Shown: piece by piece, positions 41,426 through 50,354 of the stretch | Numbering within the stretch: the stretch's first letter is position 1 | How the letters are laid out: every line of letters begins with the position of its first letter | Origin: Asparagopsis taxiformis | Taxonomy: Eukaryota > Rhodophyta > Florideophyceae > Bonnemaisoniales > Bonnemaisoniaceae | Direction of reading: 5' to 3' | NCBI GenBank assembly: GCA_030407315.1 | Contig: JALQPE010002425.1 | Location: forward strand, 186,001-250,000 | Length of the DNA stretch: 64,000 bases | The notes under the pieces: model-generated | Told to the model about the DNA's origin: nothing | The model's database searches: none | The model's input: the letters and a program-made list of their open reading frames with translations, nothing else | Made by a program: the position numbers and the translations under genes

Positions 41426-42028
41426 CTATTGCTTCATCTGAATGTTATACGAACCTGTACTGGGGTCCTTTTCCATCGAGAGATCGTCCAGGCTCATTCC
41501 AAAGTTGGAGAGTATAGAATTTCCCAGCCCCTTGAGCGATTCGAGCGCCTCTGCCTGATCGCGCTTCATCTTTTCGTCTGCGCGCTGCTGCAGCACGGCG
41601 AGCTCTGCGGGGGAGGCGTTGAGTTGTTTGGCGTCTTGCAACGCGCCCGACCAATCGTTGAGCGCTTCACGCGCCTCCTTTCGTCGCGCATGCGCCTTGA
41701 CATAGCCGGGCTTGAGCGCGAGCGCCTGCGAAGTGTCGTCGACAACCAGCGAGAACTTTTGCAGCTTGAGATAGGCTGCGGCGCGGTTGGCCAGATAAAT
41801 CGCGCGTTGGTCTGGCGTCGCATGCGCGCTTTGCGCAGCGCGTGTGTATTTGGCGATTGCCTGGTCGTATTGCGCGCCCTTGTACAACGCGTTGCCCTCT
41901 GTTTTCAAAAGTTGCGCCTGCTCCGCTGAGATGGTTTGGTCGAGTTGGTCGACATCCGAGGCCTGTTTCGGGTCGGCTTGGCGCAGACGCTCGTATTCTT
42001 GTTCTGTTTCTTCTGCGGATGTGCGCAT
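41426..42028 (-). CDS. TTC1: TTC1-like tetratricopeptide repeat protein
   Basis: 200 residues. Three TPR motifs at about 35-140 (LLKTEGNALYKGAQYDQAIAKY, AIYLANRAAAYLKLQKFSLVV, VKAHARRKEAREALNDWSGAL). The C terminus is diagnostic for TTC1: ESLKGLGNSILSNFGMSLDDL then DPSTGSYNIQMKQ (family: LKDLGNLVLRPFGLS...DSSTGSYSINF). TTC1 binds Hsp70/Hsp90 and small GTPases in animals. It is shorter than human TTC1 because the acidic N-terminal region is reduced. It converges on TAF7 and has a 1067 bp divergent gap to the HEAT protein gene. Confidence 0.9.
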   Translation of the reverse strand: MRTSAEETEQEYERLRQADPKQASDVDQLDQTISAEQAQLLKTEGNALYKGAQYDQAIAKYTRAAQSAHATPDQRAIYLANRAAAYLKLQKFSLVVDDTSQALALKPGYVKAHARRKEAREALNDWSGALQDAKQLNASPAELAVLQQRADEKMKRDQAEALESLKGLGNSILSNFGMSLDDLSMEKDPSTGSYNIQMKQ

Positions 42029-43095
42029 GGTGATTAGGACGGGGAGAGGGTCAGATTAGTGAGGCGGTGGAGAGGAAACTTGCTGCTTGGCTTTCTACTT
42101 GAAAGATACGTGTATTACGTTGGGACAGGCTGTTTCGTGCTCGGATTCATACTCCAGAAATGTGAATGAAGGGAAAGCACCGGTTGACAAATTTGTGAGC
42201 CATGCACCAGTGCCGGCGTCTTGGAAACTTTTGTTACCTCTACTGTGGCGGTGAGATGCTTGTAGAGTTACGTGGCTGTTAGCGCTCGATAACTGCTTCC
42301 ATGTGACAATTATTTCATCAAGCGACCTCACATGTGAGACTAGGTTTCCCATGTCATTAAATTTAGTTTAGCAACCTTATTCTTATGCTAACCGTCGCCT
42401 TACTACGGAGACTGTGTCGTCAGAAGATGTGAATCTGCTCCAACCAGCCGTGCCATTTACAGAACTATTATGACATTTCAGAACGCACTGTACGTCATTC
42501 CAGTTGCTGTGAACGATCTAATCGGCACCACAACTACCGTCTGTCACATCGGTCTGACTCATCTCGCTAGCTACTCCCCCGCAAGCGATGTAAAGGTCGC
42601 GCGTAAATTGCGTGCCGACTGAGAAGCAGACAGCGGTGCAATGGCAATCAGTGCACCCCATCTGACTAATCCAATCGTGAAATAACTCATTGCCTGCGCA
42701 TCCGCTGTTTGGATTGTCTATTCAGAAATGGTCCTGGAGACGATTTGGATCATGTGATGCGGTTTCACATGAACATTGTGCGTACAGAGGAACCCAATTG
42801 TCGCGAAAACCAAGAGCACAAGCTAATGAGGATTGCACAATTGGCTGAGAGCAAGCTAGCTCTTCAAACGATTGCAAGTTGATTTTATGAAAGAATACGC
42901 CTTGTTCGTTGCATGTATGTAGTCTTTTTCCAGACAATAAAAATTGTTCGACTATCGAAAAGCGTCACGATATCAGGTGCATCTGGTCAAATACAGTATG
43001 AGCAGGCAATCTCCCAGCACCCACTCATGATCTGATAGCACAAACTTTTCCATCTCACGTGCCCCAGCTCGTAACCAACCATCCGCTCCATCAAA
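42029..43095. promoter_or_regulatory. Long divergent intergenic region, TTC1 and plastid HEAT gene
   Basis: 1067 bp, among the longest gene-free stretches here. A CACGTG at 43056-43061 lies 35 bp before the HEAT gene start. Only short open frames (under 90 codons) without family resemblance. No tRNA or snRNA recognised. Confidence 0.35.
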
Positions 43096-43902
43096 ATGGC
43101 ATCTCCACCGGCCTTTATTTCTCCCGCAGCCTCAAAGCATCCAGAATTCCGTCGAGCGAGGCCAAGTTGTCCGCTTCGGGCCCCACCACGCGCATGTGAA
43201 GCACCGTCAACTAGTGCGACCAAAGAGGTCGACAAGCATTTTTCGCGACTCAATCACGTGAACAAAAACCTTCGCGTAAAGGCTTCAGCAGCAATAGCGG
43301 AGCTTGGTGGCCAGGAAAACATTGAACGTTTATGCCAACTGCTCGTTCTAGAAGACACCGATCATCGTCGTGCCGCCGTGCAGGCTCTCGGCATGACTGG
43401 AATGGAGGCTGTGCCGTATGTGGTTGACATTCTTCGCGAAAGTGACAACTCCACAGTGAGAGCTAGTTGCGCAAAGGTGCTTGCAGCTGTTGCATTGTAT
43501 TTCCCAGAGGAGCGTGAGGGATTTCCGGCGCCCATTTTGGACGTGTTACTCAACACTCTTGTACAGGATCCCGATCCGGTGACCAAGATTGCCACGGTGG
43601 GGTGCTTTGGCACGCTGGCGAGTGACGTCAAGCATAGGGACGGCTCTGTAGTGAGTGGCAATGAGAAGGCGGTATCGGTTCTGATGCAAGTTTCTTCCGA
43701 CACCAAGGATGTTGCGATTGGAGCGGCTGTTATCGGTGCCATTGCCCAAATCGGACAGAATGGAACGCCGCAACGCAAAGTGCAAGTTAGACAACATTTG
43801 AAAACGCTCAAAGACTCGCAGGACGATGAAGCAGGCTTCAACTATGTCCGGGAGATTGCTGCGTCTCACTTAGATCAACTAGAGGATAAAAAAGAAACCT
43901 AA
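43096..43902 (+). CDS. Plastid-targeted HEAT-repeat protein (PBS-lyase-like)
   Basis: 268 residues. The first 40 are a Ser/Ala/Pro/Arg leader (MASPPAFISPAASK) typical of a transit peptide. The rest is five or so HEAT repeats: VKASAAIAELGGQENIERL, RRAAVQALGMTGMEAVPYVV, VRASCAKVLAAVAL, KIATVGCFGTLASD, IGAAVIGAIAQIGQNG. The short Ala/Leu/Gly-rich repeat style resembles cyanobacterial phycobilisome-lyase-like HEAT proteins (CpcE/NblB/IaiH group). A phycobilisome or Fe-S assembly role is plausible in a red alga but not shown. It converges on the RF1 gene with only 36 bp between stops. Confidence 0.78.
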   Translation: MASPPAFISPAASKHPEFRRARPSCPLRAPPRACEAPSTSATKEVDKHFSRLNHVNKNLRVKASAAIAELGGQENIERLCQLLVLEDTDHRRAAVQALGMTGMEAVPYVVDILRESDNSTVRASCAKVLAAVALYFPEEREGFPAPILDVLLNTLVQDPDPVTKIATVGCFGTLASDVKHRDGSVVSGNEKAVSVLMQVSSDTKDVAIGAAVIGAIAQIGQNGTPQRKVQVRQHLKTLKDSQDDEAGFNYVREIAASHLDQLEDKKET

Positions 43903-43938
43903 TGCGTGCATAACCATTTACAATTGAACAACGATATC

Positions 43939-45234
43939 TCAACGCTTCCTTTCCCTTTCCGCCGCATCCATCAACGCCTGCAAACCCTGCAGTTCGGTCG
44001 CGCGCTTCACCGATGCTATCAGCCGGTCCAGCTCTGGGCCGCCTTCCATGACCGACGCGAGCGGTGCGCTCTTCTCGCCCACCACGTTCTTCGCGGAGGG
44101 AATAACAGCCAACAAGCCGGCACTGGGCACGATTCTATGGTCGGTCACTCTCTTTTGTGGAAAATTATACGTGCGAATACGATCGCTTCTCTCACCAGCA
44201 GTAGACCCCAACTGGGCGCGTCTCTCCGCGGCGCGCGCGGCGGCGCGTTCGGCCGCCATCTTTGCGGCCAGTCTGGCGGTGAGCGCTTCCATCGCAATGG
44301 CACGATTGCGATGCTGCGAGCGATCCTCCTGGCTGGTCGCGACCAGACCGGTGGGGATATGCGTGACACGAACCGCCGACTCGGTCTTGTTCACATGCTG
44401 ACCACCGGCGCCGCTCGCTCTGTACACGTCGACTTTCACATCGCCATCGCGAATGTGCACTTTCTGACGCGCAGCGACGTCTTCTCGCAGCACGGCGACG
44501 GACGCAGTGCTGGTGTGCACGCGACCCTGCGTCTCTGTTGCGGGCACACGTTGCACGCGATGCACGCCGGCCTCTTGCTGCATTGTGTTGAAGACGTCGC
44601 GACCGGAGAGGCGTAGGATGAGCTCGCGAATTCCGCCGATGTTGGTTTCGGAAATGGAGAGCACTTTGGTGCGCCAGGAATGTCTCGCCGCTAATCTGTC
44701 GTACATGGCGCGTAGATCGGTCACGAAGAGGGCTGCTTCGTCGCCGCCGGTGCCGGCGCGGATTTCCAGAATGACAGCGCCATTGGACTGGTGATCGACG
44801 GGGTCGGGGTCTTGATTGAAGGAGGATATGAGCTGGGTTAGGAGGTGTGCGACGGTGATATCTGCGTTTCGTTGGATTTCGAGCTGCTCCTCTTGCGCCA
44901 GTTGCTTGAGTTCATTGTCGGAGGTTGGGTCGTTTGCGATGGAGTGCACGTCGACGAGTTGGTCGTTTAGTGCATCGAGTGATTGGACATGGGTTGCGAT
45001 GGAGTCGAGTTGGCGCAGCGTAATCGCTTGTTGGGCTGCGAGTTGGCCGTCATTGCGCAGTGCGGTTAGATGTGCGTGCTTCTGATAGGCGCTTTTCGCC
45101 AGCGGTGAGAGACGGGTGTAGGCATTTCGGAGATCTTCGGGAGCCAATTGCGTGATGCAGCTGGAGGTGGAGGCGGATGTGAGAAGACGGGCGTGGACAT
45201 GGAGTGGTTTGAGGAACCATGATGCGCGTGACAT
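43939..45234 (-). CDS. Organellar peptide chain release factor 1, probably mitochondrial
   Basis: 431 residues from ATG 45234, which gives a mitochondrial-type leader (MSRASWFLKPLHVHARLLTS). An upstream in-frame ATG at 45327 adds 31 residues and is less likely. Class I release factors hydrolyse peptidyl-tRNA at stop codons. The PCRF domain has EIRAGTGGDEAALFVTDL; the codon-recognition motif is PATETQGRVHTS (PxT, RF1 type, UAA/UAG); the catalytic GGQ is in YRASGAGGQHVNKTESAVRV near residue 285. RIRTYNFPQKRVTDHRI closes domain 3. A plastid location cannot be excluded. Confidence 0.92.
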   Translation of the reverse strand: MSRASWFLKPLHVHARLLTSASTSSCITQLAPEDLRNAYTRLSPLAKSAYQKHAHLTALRNDGQLAAQQAITLRQLDSIATHVQSLDALNDQLVDVHSIANDPTSDNELKQLAQEEQLEIQRNADITVAHLLTQLISSFNQDPDPVDHQSNGAVILEIRAGTGGDEAALFVTDLRAMYDRLAARHSWRTKVLSISETNIGGIRELILRLSGRDVFNTMQQEAGVHRVQRVPATETQGRVHTSTASVAVLREDVAARQKVHIRDGDVKVDVYRASGAGGQHVNKTESAVRVTHIPTGLVATSQEDRSQHRNRAIAMEALTARLAAKMAAERAAARAAERRAQLGSTAGERSDRIRTYNFPQKRVTDHRIVPSAGLLAVIPSAKNVVGEKSAPLASVMEGGPELDRLIASVKRATELQGLQALMDAAERERKR

Positions 45235-45372
45235 TGCGTGCGATGACGATACTGAACGTAGCACCGGTGTAAAAATATGTGCGGATATGATTACATGTTT
45301 ATGTTTGTTTATTAGAGCGCTACACATCTATCAATAGAATAAATAACATGGTGCGCCAGTCTAGGAAGCAAC

Positions 45373-46392
45373 TCACGTCCACAACGCCAGTACGCTCATG
45401 GCCAGTGCGGCAGAAACAAACAAGGCTATTCTCGCTACCACAATACGGGTAGCATTCAGTTCTGTAGGTTTGGCAGCGCCATCTTGTTGATTGTCAGTGA
45501 TATCCGTTTGGGTAGTGTCTGGAAGCAGTTCCACAAACGCAATATAGACAAATATTCCAGCCGAGATGCAGTTGAGCGCAGCGGTAAACATTGCTCTACT
45601 GTGTTCGGGGAGCCATGAATTTACAACAACAAACAGACCAATCATGGCTCCAATCGGTGTGACACAGGCAAACGACACGGCAGCACACAGCGCCCTCAGT
45701 CGCATTTGGGCCTTGTTGTGACTAGCCGACATAGCGGCGAGAGAAATTCCCAGACTGAAGGCGGCAAACACTTTGTGCGCCATGATGGCGGTCATGACAG
45801 CAAAAAACTCTTTCTTCTGAAGCACATTTGCTCCCAATGTGACGCCCTCGATGAGCGCGTGAAACGAGAGGGTGGTTGCCAAAATATATGCCACAACGGT
45901 AGTTTGTATAGCCTTCTTGCGCGAGACAGCGGGTTGAGCCTGGGACGGGAGCAATGTGGTGTGCTCGTCCTCGTGGAGTGCAGACTCTATATGGGACGTG
46001 TGCATGACAAAGGAGGAAATGTCATGACTTTCATGTTGCGACATCTGTGTCTTGCACTCTGTGTCATCAGTATGACCGGCACGAACCAGGTTTTCGAGCA
46101 CAAAGATGGTCATGGCACCGAAGAGGGCGAGAAAACCGGAGATGGGAAAGTCCAAGTGTGGATACATTTCGGTAAGTGTTTGTTCACCATCAGGCAGCAA
46201 GTGTACAAAGGCGGCTGCGGCGAGAATGCCAGCGGCAAAGGCATTTCCGTAGCGGAACACACGGGCATTGGCAGAGGGAGTCGTGTGACGGACGAGCAGA
46301 ACGGGGGCGAGGGCGCCGAGCAGAGCGGCTGAGAAGACGATAGCGATTGAGATTGATGCGAGTGGAAGTGAGATTTGTTGCGTGGGTGCCAT
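45373..46392 (-). CDS. ZIP family metal transporter
   Basis: 339 residues with about eight membrane segments. ZIP proteins move zinc or iron into the cytosol. TM4 carries the metal-site pattern SFHALIEGVTLGANVL and TM5 AIMAHKVFAAFSLGISLA, the two most conserved ZIP helices. An early TM has GNAFAAGILAAAAFVHLLPD. The loop between TM3 and TM4 holds several His and acidic residues (HESHDISSFVMHTSH, HEDEH) that may bind metal. Length is typical of plant and fungal ZIP/IRT-like transporters. Divergent from the THYN1-like gene with only 167 bp between starts. Confidence 0.93.
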   Translation of the reverse strand: MAPTQQISLPLASISIAIVFSAALLGALAPVLLVRHTTPSANARVFRYGNAFAAGILAAAAFVHLLPDGEQTLTEMYPHLDFPISGFLALFGAMTIFVLENLVRAGHTDDTECKTQMSQHESHDISSFVMHTSHIESALHEDEHTTLLPSQAQPAVSRKKAIQTTVVAYILATTLSFHALIEGVTLGANVLQKKEFFAVMTAIMAHKVFAAFSLGISLAAMSASHNKAQMRLRALCAAVSFACVTPIGAMIGLFVVVNSWLPEHSRAMFTAALNCISAGIFVYIAFVELLPDTTQTDITDNQQDGAAKPTELNATRIVVARIALFVSAALAMSVLALWT

Positions 46393-46559
46393 TTTGGGGG
46401 GTGCCTAGAAATGAGGTGGATGCACCGGTAGTGCGCGGTTTACATAGTTTGTGCTCTGACCAGTGCCACCGCACGATAGGCTATCGCCGATAGTGCGATA
46501 ACTGATTGTGAATCAAAAATGCACCCAATGGCGTCTTTGCAGCCACGTCTTACACGCAC

Positions 46560-47270
46560 ATGTCGAAAAAAAATCCGACGCCACACATGTGCCCAAACGC
46601 TGCTGCAGCCGCCTTTGTATGTGCCAACGCATCGTTTCATGCCATTCGCCGCTCCACCATCATGGCTGTTACTCGCTCCAAACGCCCCAATCCTGCGTCG
46701 CAGCAGCGCAGTGCCAAATCCAAACGATCACGTCCTGCGCCGCAGACCACTTCTGAAACATCGGATGAGAGACTGTGTCATCACCTGTTCAAATCCGAGC
46801 CAGAGTCCAGGATACAGAATGGACACGAGATGAAGTTTTCCATTGACGACCTCATCGCTGAGCCAGATTGCACTGCGCACTGGGACGGTGTCAGAAACTA
46901 CGAGGCTAGAAACTGTATGCAGCGAATGAAAAACGGTGATCTCGCCTTTTTCTACCATTCCAACACCAAGAAATCAAAGCCTGCCATAGTCGCCATCGTC
47001 CAAGTTGTCAAACAAGCCTATCCAGATCACACCGCATTCGATTCCGACGACCCGCACTACGACCCCAAGAGCGATCAAAACGCACCGCGCTGGTTCATGG
47101 TCGACGTACGCTTCGTGCGCAAACTGCCGAGATGCGTCACCCTCGACGAAATCAAACAGCACCCGCAGCTTCAACAAATGGCTCTGGTGAAACGCGGCAG
47201 AATATCCGTGCAAGACGTGACCCGCGACGAATGGGATATCATAGTAAACATGTCCGAGACCTCACCCTGA
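46560..47270 (+). CDS. THYN1: EVE-domain protein, THYN1-like
   Basis: 236 residues from ATG 46560; an internal ATG at 46662 in a ccatcATGG context would give 202 residues beginning MAVTRSKRPN and may be the real start. The EVE (PUA-like) domain spans about 72-230: LFKSEPES, FSIDDLIAEPDCTAHWDGVRNYEARN, MKNGDLAFFYHSN, PAIVAIVQVVKQAYPD, WFMVDVRFVRKL. EVE domains read modified nucleotides; animal THYN1 is nuclear. The N-terminal segment is Lys/Arg-rich (KRPNPASQQRSAKSKRSR), consistent with nuclear import. Adjacent to the ZIP transporter. Confidence 0.92.
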   Translation: MSKKNPTPHMCPNAAAAAFVCANASFHAIRRSTIMAVTRSKRPNPASQQRSAKSKRSRPAPQTTSETSDERLCHHLFKSEPESRIQNGHEMKFSIDDLIAEPDCTAHWDGVRNYEARNCMQRMKNGDLAFFYHSNTKKSKPAIVAIVQVVKQAYPDHTAFDSDDPHYDPKSDQNAPRWFMVDVRFVRKLPRCVTLDEIKQHPQLQQMALVKRGRISVQDVTRDEWDIIVNMSETSP

Positions 47271-47429
47271 TCCAGCCGCCACAACTTGTGCCAGCACATA
47301 CCTTTCATCGTGCGCATTGCCAGCTAGAAGTATGAAATACACATATTTTCAGTCACCCTACAAATTAATTTGATCTATCCATCGCCAACCATCTCCCACC
47401 TCCCCATCGCCAATCCAACCCAACCCACC

Positions 47430-48467
47430 ATGTCCATGTTCGCCTTCGCCGCCCCAATTTCCCTGCGCAACTCCGCCCGCATCGCCCCCGGCCAGTCTCT
47501 CGTGTGCGATGTCGACGTCAAGCGATCGCGTGCCCCCGCGCGCGCCTGCGCTAATAACATCCAATCCGACCTGTCCAAGTCCGTGGACGCCGGCAAGAAC
47601 ATGCGCGAGGAGCTCAAAAAGATCGCAGAGCAGCGCCAGCAACAGGCCGAACGCACCTCCAAAGCCATCGAGGATATGAATCAACAGCTTGCCACAATCA
47701 TGACCACGCTGCGTAAACAGGCCGGTATGCCGCCAGTTTCGTCGCCCCCGACCCCTGATGCCGCCGTGCCCAATGTGACAAACGCCCGCGACGGCGTCCC
47801 CGCCGCGTCGAGTAGCGATGAGAATACCTCGACCACCGCCGACGAGCCGTACATGGACCCCAAGAATTTTGGCTACGAATCGTCCGCCGGATGGCAGGTG
47901 CTCGCCGCAGAGGATCAGCTTCCGGAGAATCAGTCGGGAAATCTCCAGTTTCGTATCGAGTGCGATATGAATGGTTGCTCCATTATTGAACTGCAGGGCG
48001 ATGCTGCACCAGGTCCGGGCGTTCGTAAAAAGTTTATTCATAGTGGTCCCGGATTTCGAGTTGGATACGACCCGGAGGCTCCCAAGAGTTTCTGCGCCAT
48101 GGTGGGCAGTGATCAGTGGTTGTTGGCGCTCAGTCAGGATGAAATTCGTCATTTCAAGAGGCTTTGTCTATCGGTACAGAAGAAAATGAGCCGCATTGGC
48201 AGTGGTGAGGAGGATGCGCCGATGAAGAAGCCGACCGTGCGTCGCAGCGGTGATGGAATGTTCAATGTGCGTGTCGCGCGCGCAGGCCTTGATAGCTCGG
48301 TTGAATTGGAGTCGAAACTGGTGTGGGTGCAGGCAATTGGACAACCGGTTCTTGGCCAGTACTGCATTCGCGCGATATTCATGGAAGGGCGACAGAGTGA
48401 ATGCTTCTGGGGAACCGAGACCGTTCCAAATTTGTTCAACGCCCTACCAAAGCTAGGTCTGGAATAG
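47430..48467 (+). CDS. DUF1818 protein, plastid-targeted
   Basis: 345 residues from the ATG at 47430 (ccaccATG context; the open frame begins at a TTG at 47370). The leader MSMFAFAAPISLRNSARIAPG is transit-peptide-like. A coiled coil follows (about 45-95: REELKKIAEQRQQQAERTSK). The C-terminal 150 residues match DUF1818: HSGPGFRVGYDPEAPKSFCAMV, DQWLLALSQDEIRHFKRLCLSV, LVWVQAIG, YCIRAIF and the end ETVPNLFNAL. DUF1818 is restricted to cyanobacteria and plastid-bearing eukaryotes; its function is unknown. It converges on the plastid membrane-protein gene with a 79 bp gap. Confidence 0.82.
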   Translation: MSMFAFAAPISLRNSARIAPGQSLVCDVDVKRSRAPARACANNIQSDLSKSVDAGKNMREELKKIAEQRQQQAERTSKAIEDMNQQLATIMTTLRKQAGMPPVSSPPTPDAAVPNVTNARDGVPAASSSDENTSTTADEPYMDPKNFGYESSAGWQVLAAEDQLPENQSGNLQFRIECDMNGCSIIELQGDAAPGPGVRKKFIHSGPGFRVGYDPEAPKSFCAMVGSDQWLLALSQDEIRHFKRLCLSVQKKMSRIGSGEEDAPMKKPTVRRSGDGMFNVRVARAGLDSSVELESKLVWVQAIGQPVLGQYCIRAIFMEGRQSECFWGTETVPNLFNALPKLGLE

Positions 48468-48546
48468 TTGCGTACTACGTGCATGATTAAACAGGTGCGC
48501 AATTGTTCAACAGTTCATCATGACTATTTACATGAGATTTGATAAA

Positions 48547-49350
48547 CTAGAATCTGAGCATGAAGAACACGACGAAAATGCCGGCGCTCAACGCAAATAT
48601 GGCCAGGAAGGAAAACGTAAACGACACGAAGAATGAAACAACGGCAGTTATGATCTTGAAAAGCAGCAGAAACAAACATAGACCAACCACGCTGTAACCA
48701 ATTTGTGCAGCTCGCTCATCAACGCTATTCACATTGCCAACGAACAAACTCTGTACTCTGTTCTTTTCGGCATCTTTGCCCACATCAATGACGTTAGCAT
48801 CAATATTAGAAGTGTCCGGGATATCAGGCAAACCATCCGAGCCTCCGAACAAAGCATTTCCTTTTCTTCTGAACTGCGGGACACCGCCAACGCTGTCGTA
48901 CACATAGTCTTTATATTCATCATCATCATCGTCCCATTCCGGAACCTCGGGCGCCAAATCAAGAGTTTTCAGCAGTGACCTTTCACCAGTGTTATTTCGC
49001 ACATCAGTGGCATCGTCAGCTCTTTTAATGAGAAATTCGGCAACTCGTTTGGGGAGTCGATCACGCAACGTAGCCTTTTCCTCATCTGTGAGCGGCCCCA
49101 TTGCAGTGGAGACGTTGACATTGTCCCAAAAGGGTCCTGTGTCACCATCAACAAAGATACTGGATTCACGATGATCTTCTTCTTGCGGCGGCGACGCTTC
49201 GTCTGATTGCATTGCAACGTTGGATACGCAGCGCGTTTGCATGGTGGATACATATCGCGGGCGTCTACGACTGAGATTTCCGGGCGAATTGCAGAAGGAC
49301 GAATATAGGCATGATGGTGTGCACGGGATGGAGAAAGCTAACAGTGACAT
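48547..49350 (-). CDS. Uncharacterised plastid membrane protein
   Basis: 267 residues. The first 40 residues (MSLLAFSIPCTPSCLYSSF then a RRRPR cluster) look like a transit peptide. The middle is acidic and soluble, with a DDDDDEYKDYVYD tract near residue 140. A pattern near 95 (TDEEKATLRDRLPKRVAEFLIKRA) resembles a short helical domain. The last 55 residues contain two closely spaced hydrophobic helices (SVVGLCLFLLLFKIITAVVS and FTFSFLAIFALSAGIFVVFF) ending MLRF. I do not recognise the family. Likely anchored in a plastid membrane by its C-terminal hairpin. Divergent from the PPR-like gene over a CACGTG site. Confidence 0.72.
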   Translation of the reverse strand: MSLLAFSIPCTPSCLYSSFCNSPGNLSRRRPRYVSTMQTRCVSNVAMQSDEASPPQEEDHRESSIFVDGDTGPFWDNVNVSTAMGPLTDEEKATLRDRLPKRVAEFLIKRADDATDVRNNTGERSLLKTLDLAPEVPEWDDDDDEYKDYVYDSVGGVPQFRRKGNALFGGSDGLPDIPDTSNIDANVIDVGKDAEKNRVQSLFVGNVNSVDERAAQIGYSVVGLCLFLLLFKIITAVVSFFVSFTFSFLAIFALSAGIFVVFFMLRF

Positions 49351-49659
49351 TGAAAGAAGATGCTACTCGCAACGCAGACTTGCAACACAACTTGGTAGAA
49401 GGAAGAAAGCTATGAGTGACGGGAGCAAATGCACTGAAAAGGTGAACAAATATGAGATTTTTGCAAAATGGTTTTTGTCGATGATTGGCGCCGGTTCATT
49501 GGATGACAACGGACAAATCGCGGAAACTAAATTTAATTTAGTGGAGATCGAGCTCCGCGTCAATTGAGATATTACCCACGTGCCAACCGACCATGGCCAG
49601 CAGCAGCATCGATCCTTGTGCATCAACAGTGATTCAAACATCGTCGATCGTCAAACCAA
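49351..49659. promoter_or_regulatory. Divergent promoter of two plastid-protein genes
   Basis: 309 bp with one CACGTG at 49577-49582 (CCCACGTGCC), 78 bp before the PPR-like start. No gene supported. Confidence 0.35.
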
Positions 49660-50136
49660 ATGGCCTTCATCACACCGTTCGCCACGCGTTGTTTGCAAAG
49701 CGGCCGCACAAGTCGTCAGCAGCTGACGACGGTGCAACGGCCGCGACGATGGGCAGCGCGCACGCGAATGACGGCGGTGCCGCAGCAGCAGAACATTGAT
49801 GTGGCGTGGGCGACATTTGCGGAGAAGATGAAGCAGACGGGGGAGATTCCGGCAATTGAGGAGTGGCACGAGTTGTTGGACGTGTGCGAAGCAACGTGCG
49901 ATAAGGCGGACAAAGCGATTTGGATTGTCAATTTAATGCGCGAAACGGGCCTCAAACCAACGGCTGTCACATATGAAAAGGTGCTGCGCATTTGCTCGAT
50001 CATGGACGATCGTGCCGCAGCCTTTCATCTCGTCGAACACATGTTCACGGACAAGGTGCTGCTCGGCGATGTGGAGCTGCCCGACGGCATGGAGGAGGTG
50101 CTGAGAAAGATATTGCCGCCAGAGGCGTTTGAATGA
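49660..50136 (+). CDS. Small PPR-like plastid protein
   Basis: 158 residues. The leader MAFITPFATRCLQSGRTSRQQ is transit-peptide-like. The mature part carries one clear pentatricopeptide-like unit, ADKAIWIVNLMRETGLKPTAVTYEKV then LRICSIMDDRAAAFHLVEHM, preceded by a weaker one (IEEWHELLDVCEATCDKA). PPR proteins bind organelle RNA, but two repeats are too few for sequence-specific binding alone. Similar short PPR-like proteins occur in algae. Ends PPEAFE. Divergent from the plastid membrane-protein gene. Confidence 0.7.
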   Translation: MAFITPFATRCLQSGRTSRQQLTTVQRPRRWAARTRMTAVPQQQNIDVAWATFAEKMKQTGEIPAIEEWHELLDVCEATCDKADKAIWIVNLMRETGLKPTAVTYEKVLRICSIMDDRAAAFHLVEHMFTDKVLLGDVELPDGMEEVLRKILPPEAFE

Positions 50137-50354
50137 GTTTTCAACTATTCCTTTCCCAGTCATTGGTTAGAATAAAGTCAAACATGTGCTGTGTGCGTGG
50201 GCCAAAATGAGCCATAATGGCCCAGTATATATCTTTAATTTTACTAATTTAAGAGCATGCGCTGGGAGGCTGGATCTGGCGTCAAGCAGCCGTCCACAAG
50301 CATACCGAGCCAACCTCATCGATGACGTATCTACTCGACTAAACTCATCTTATC

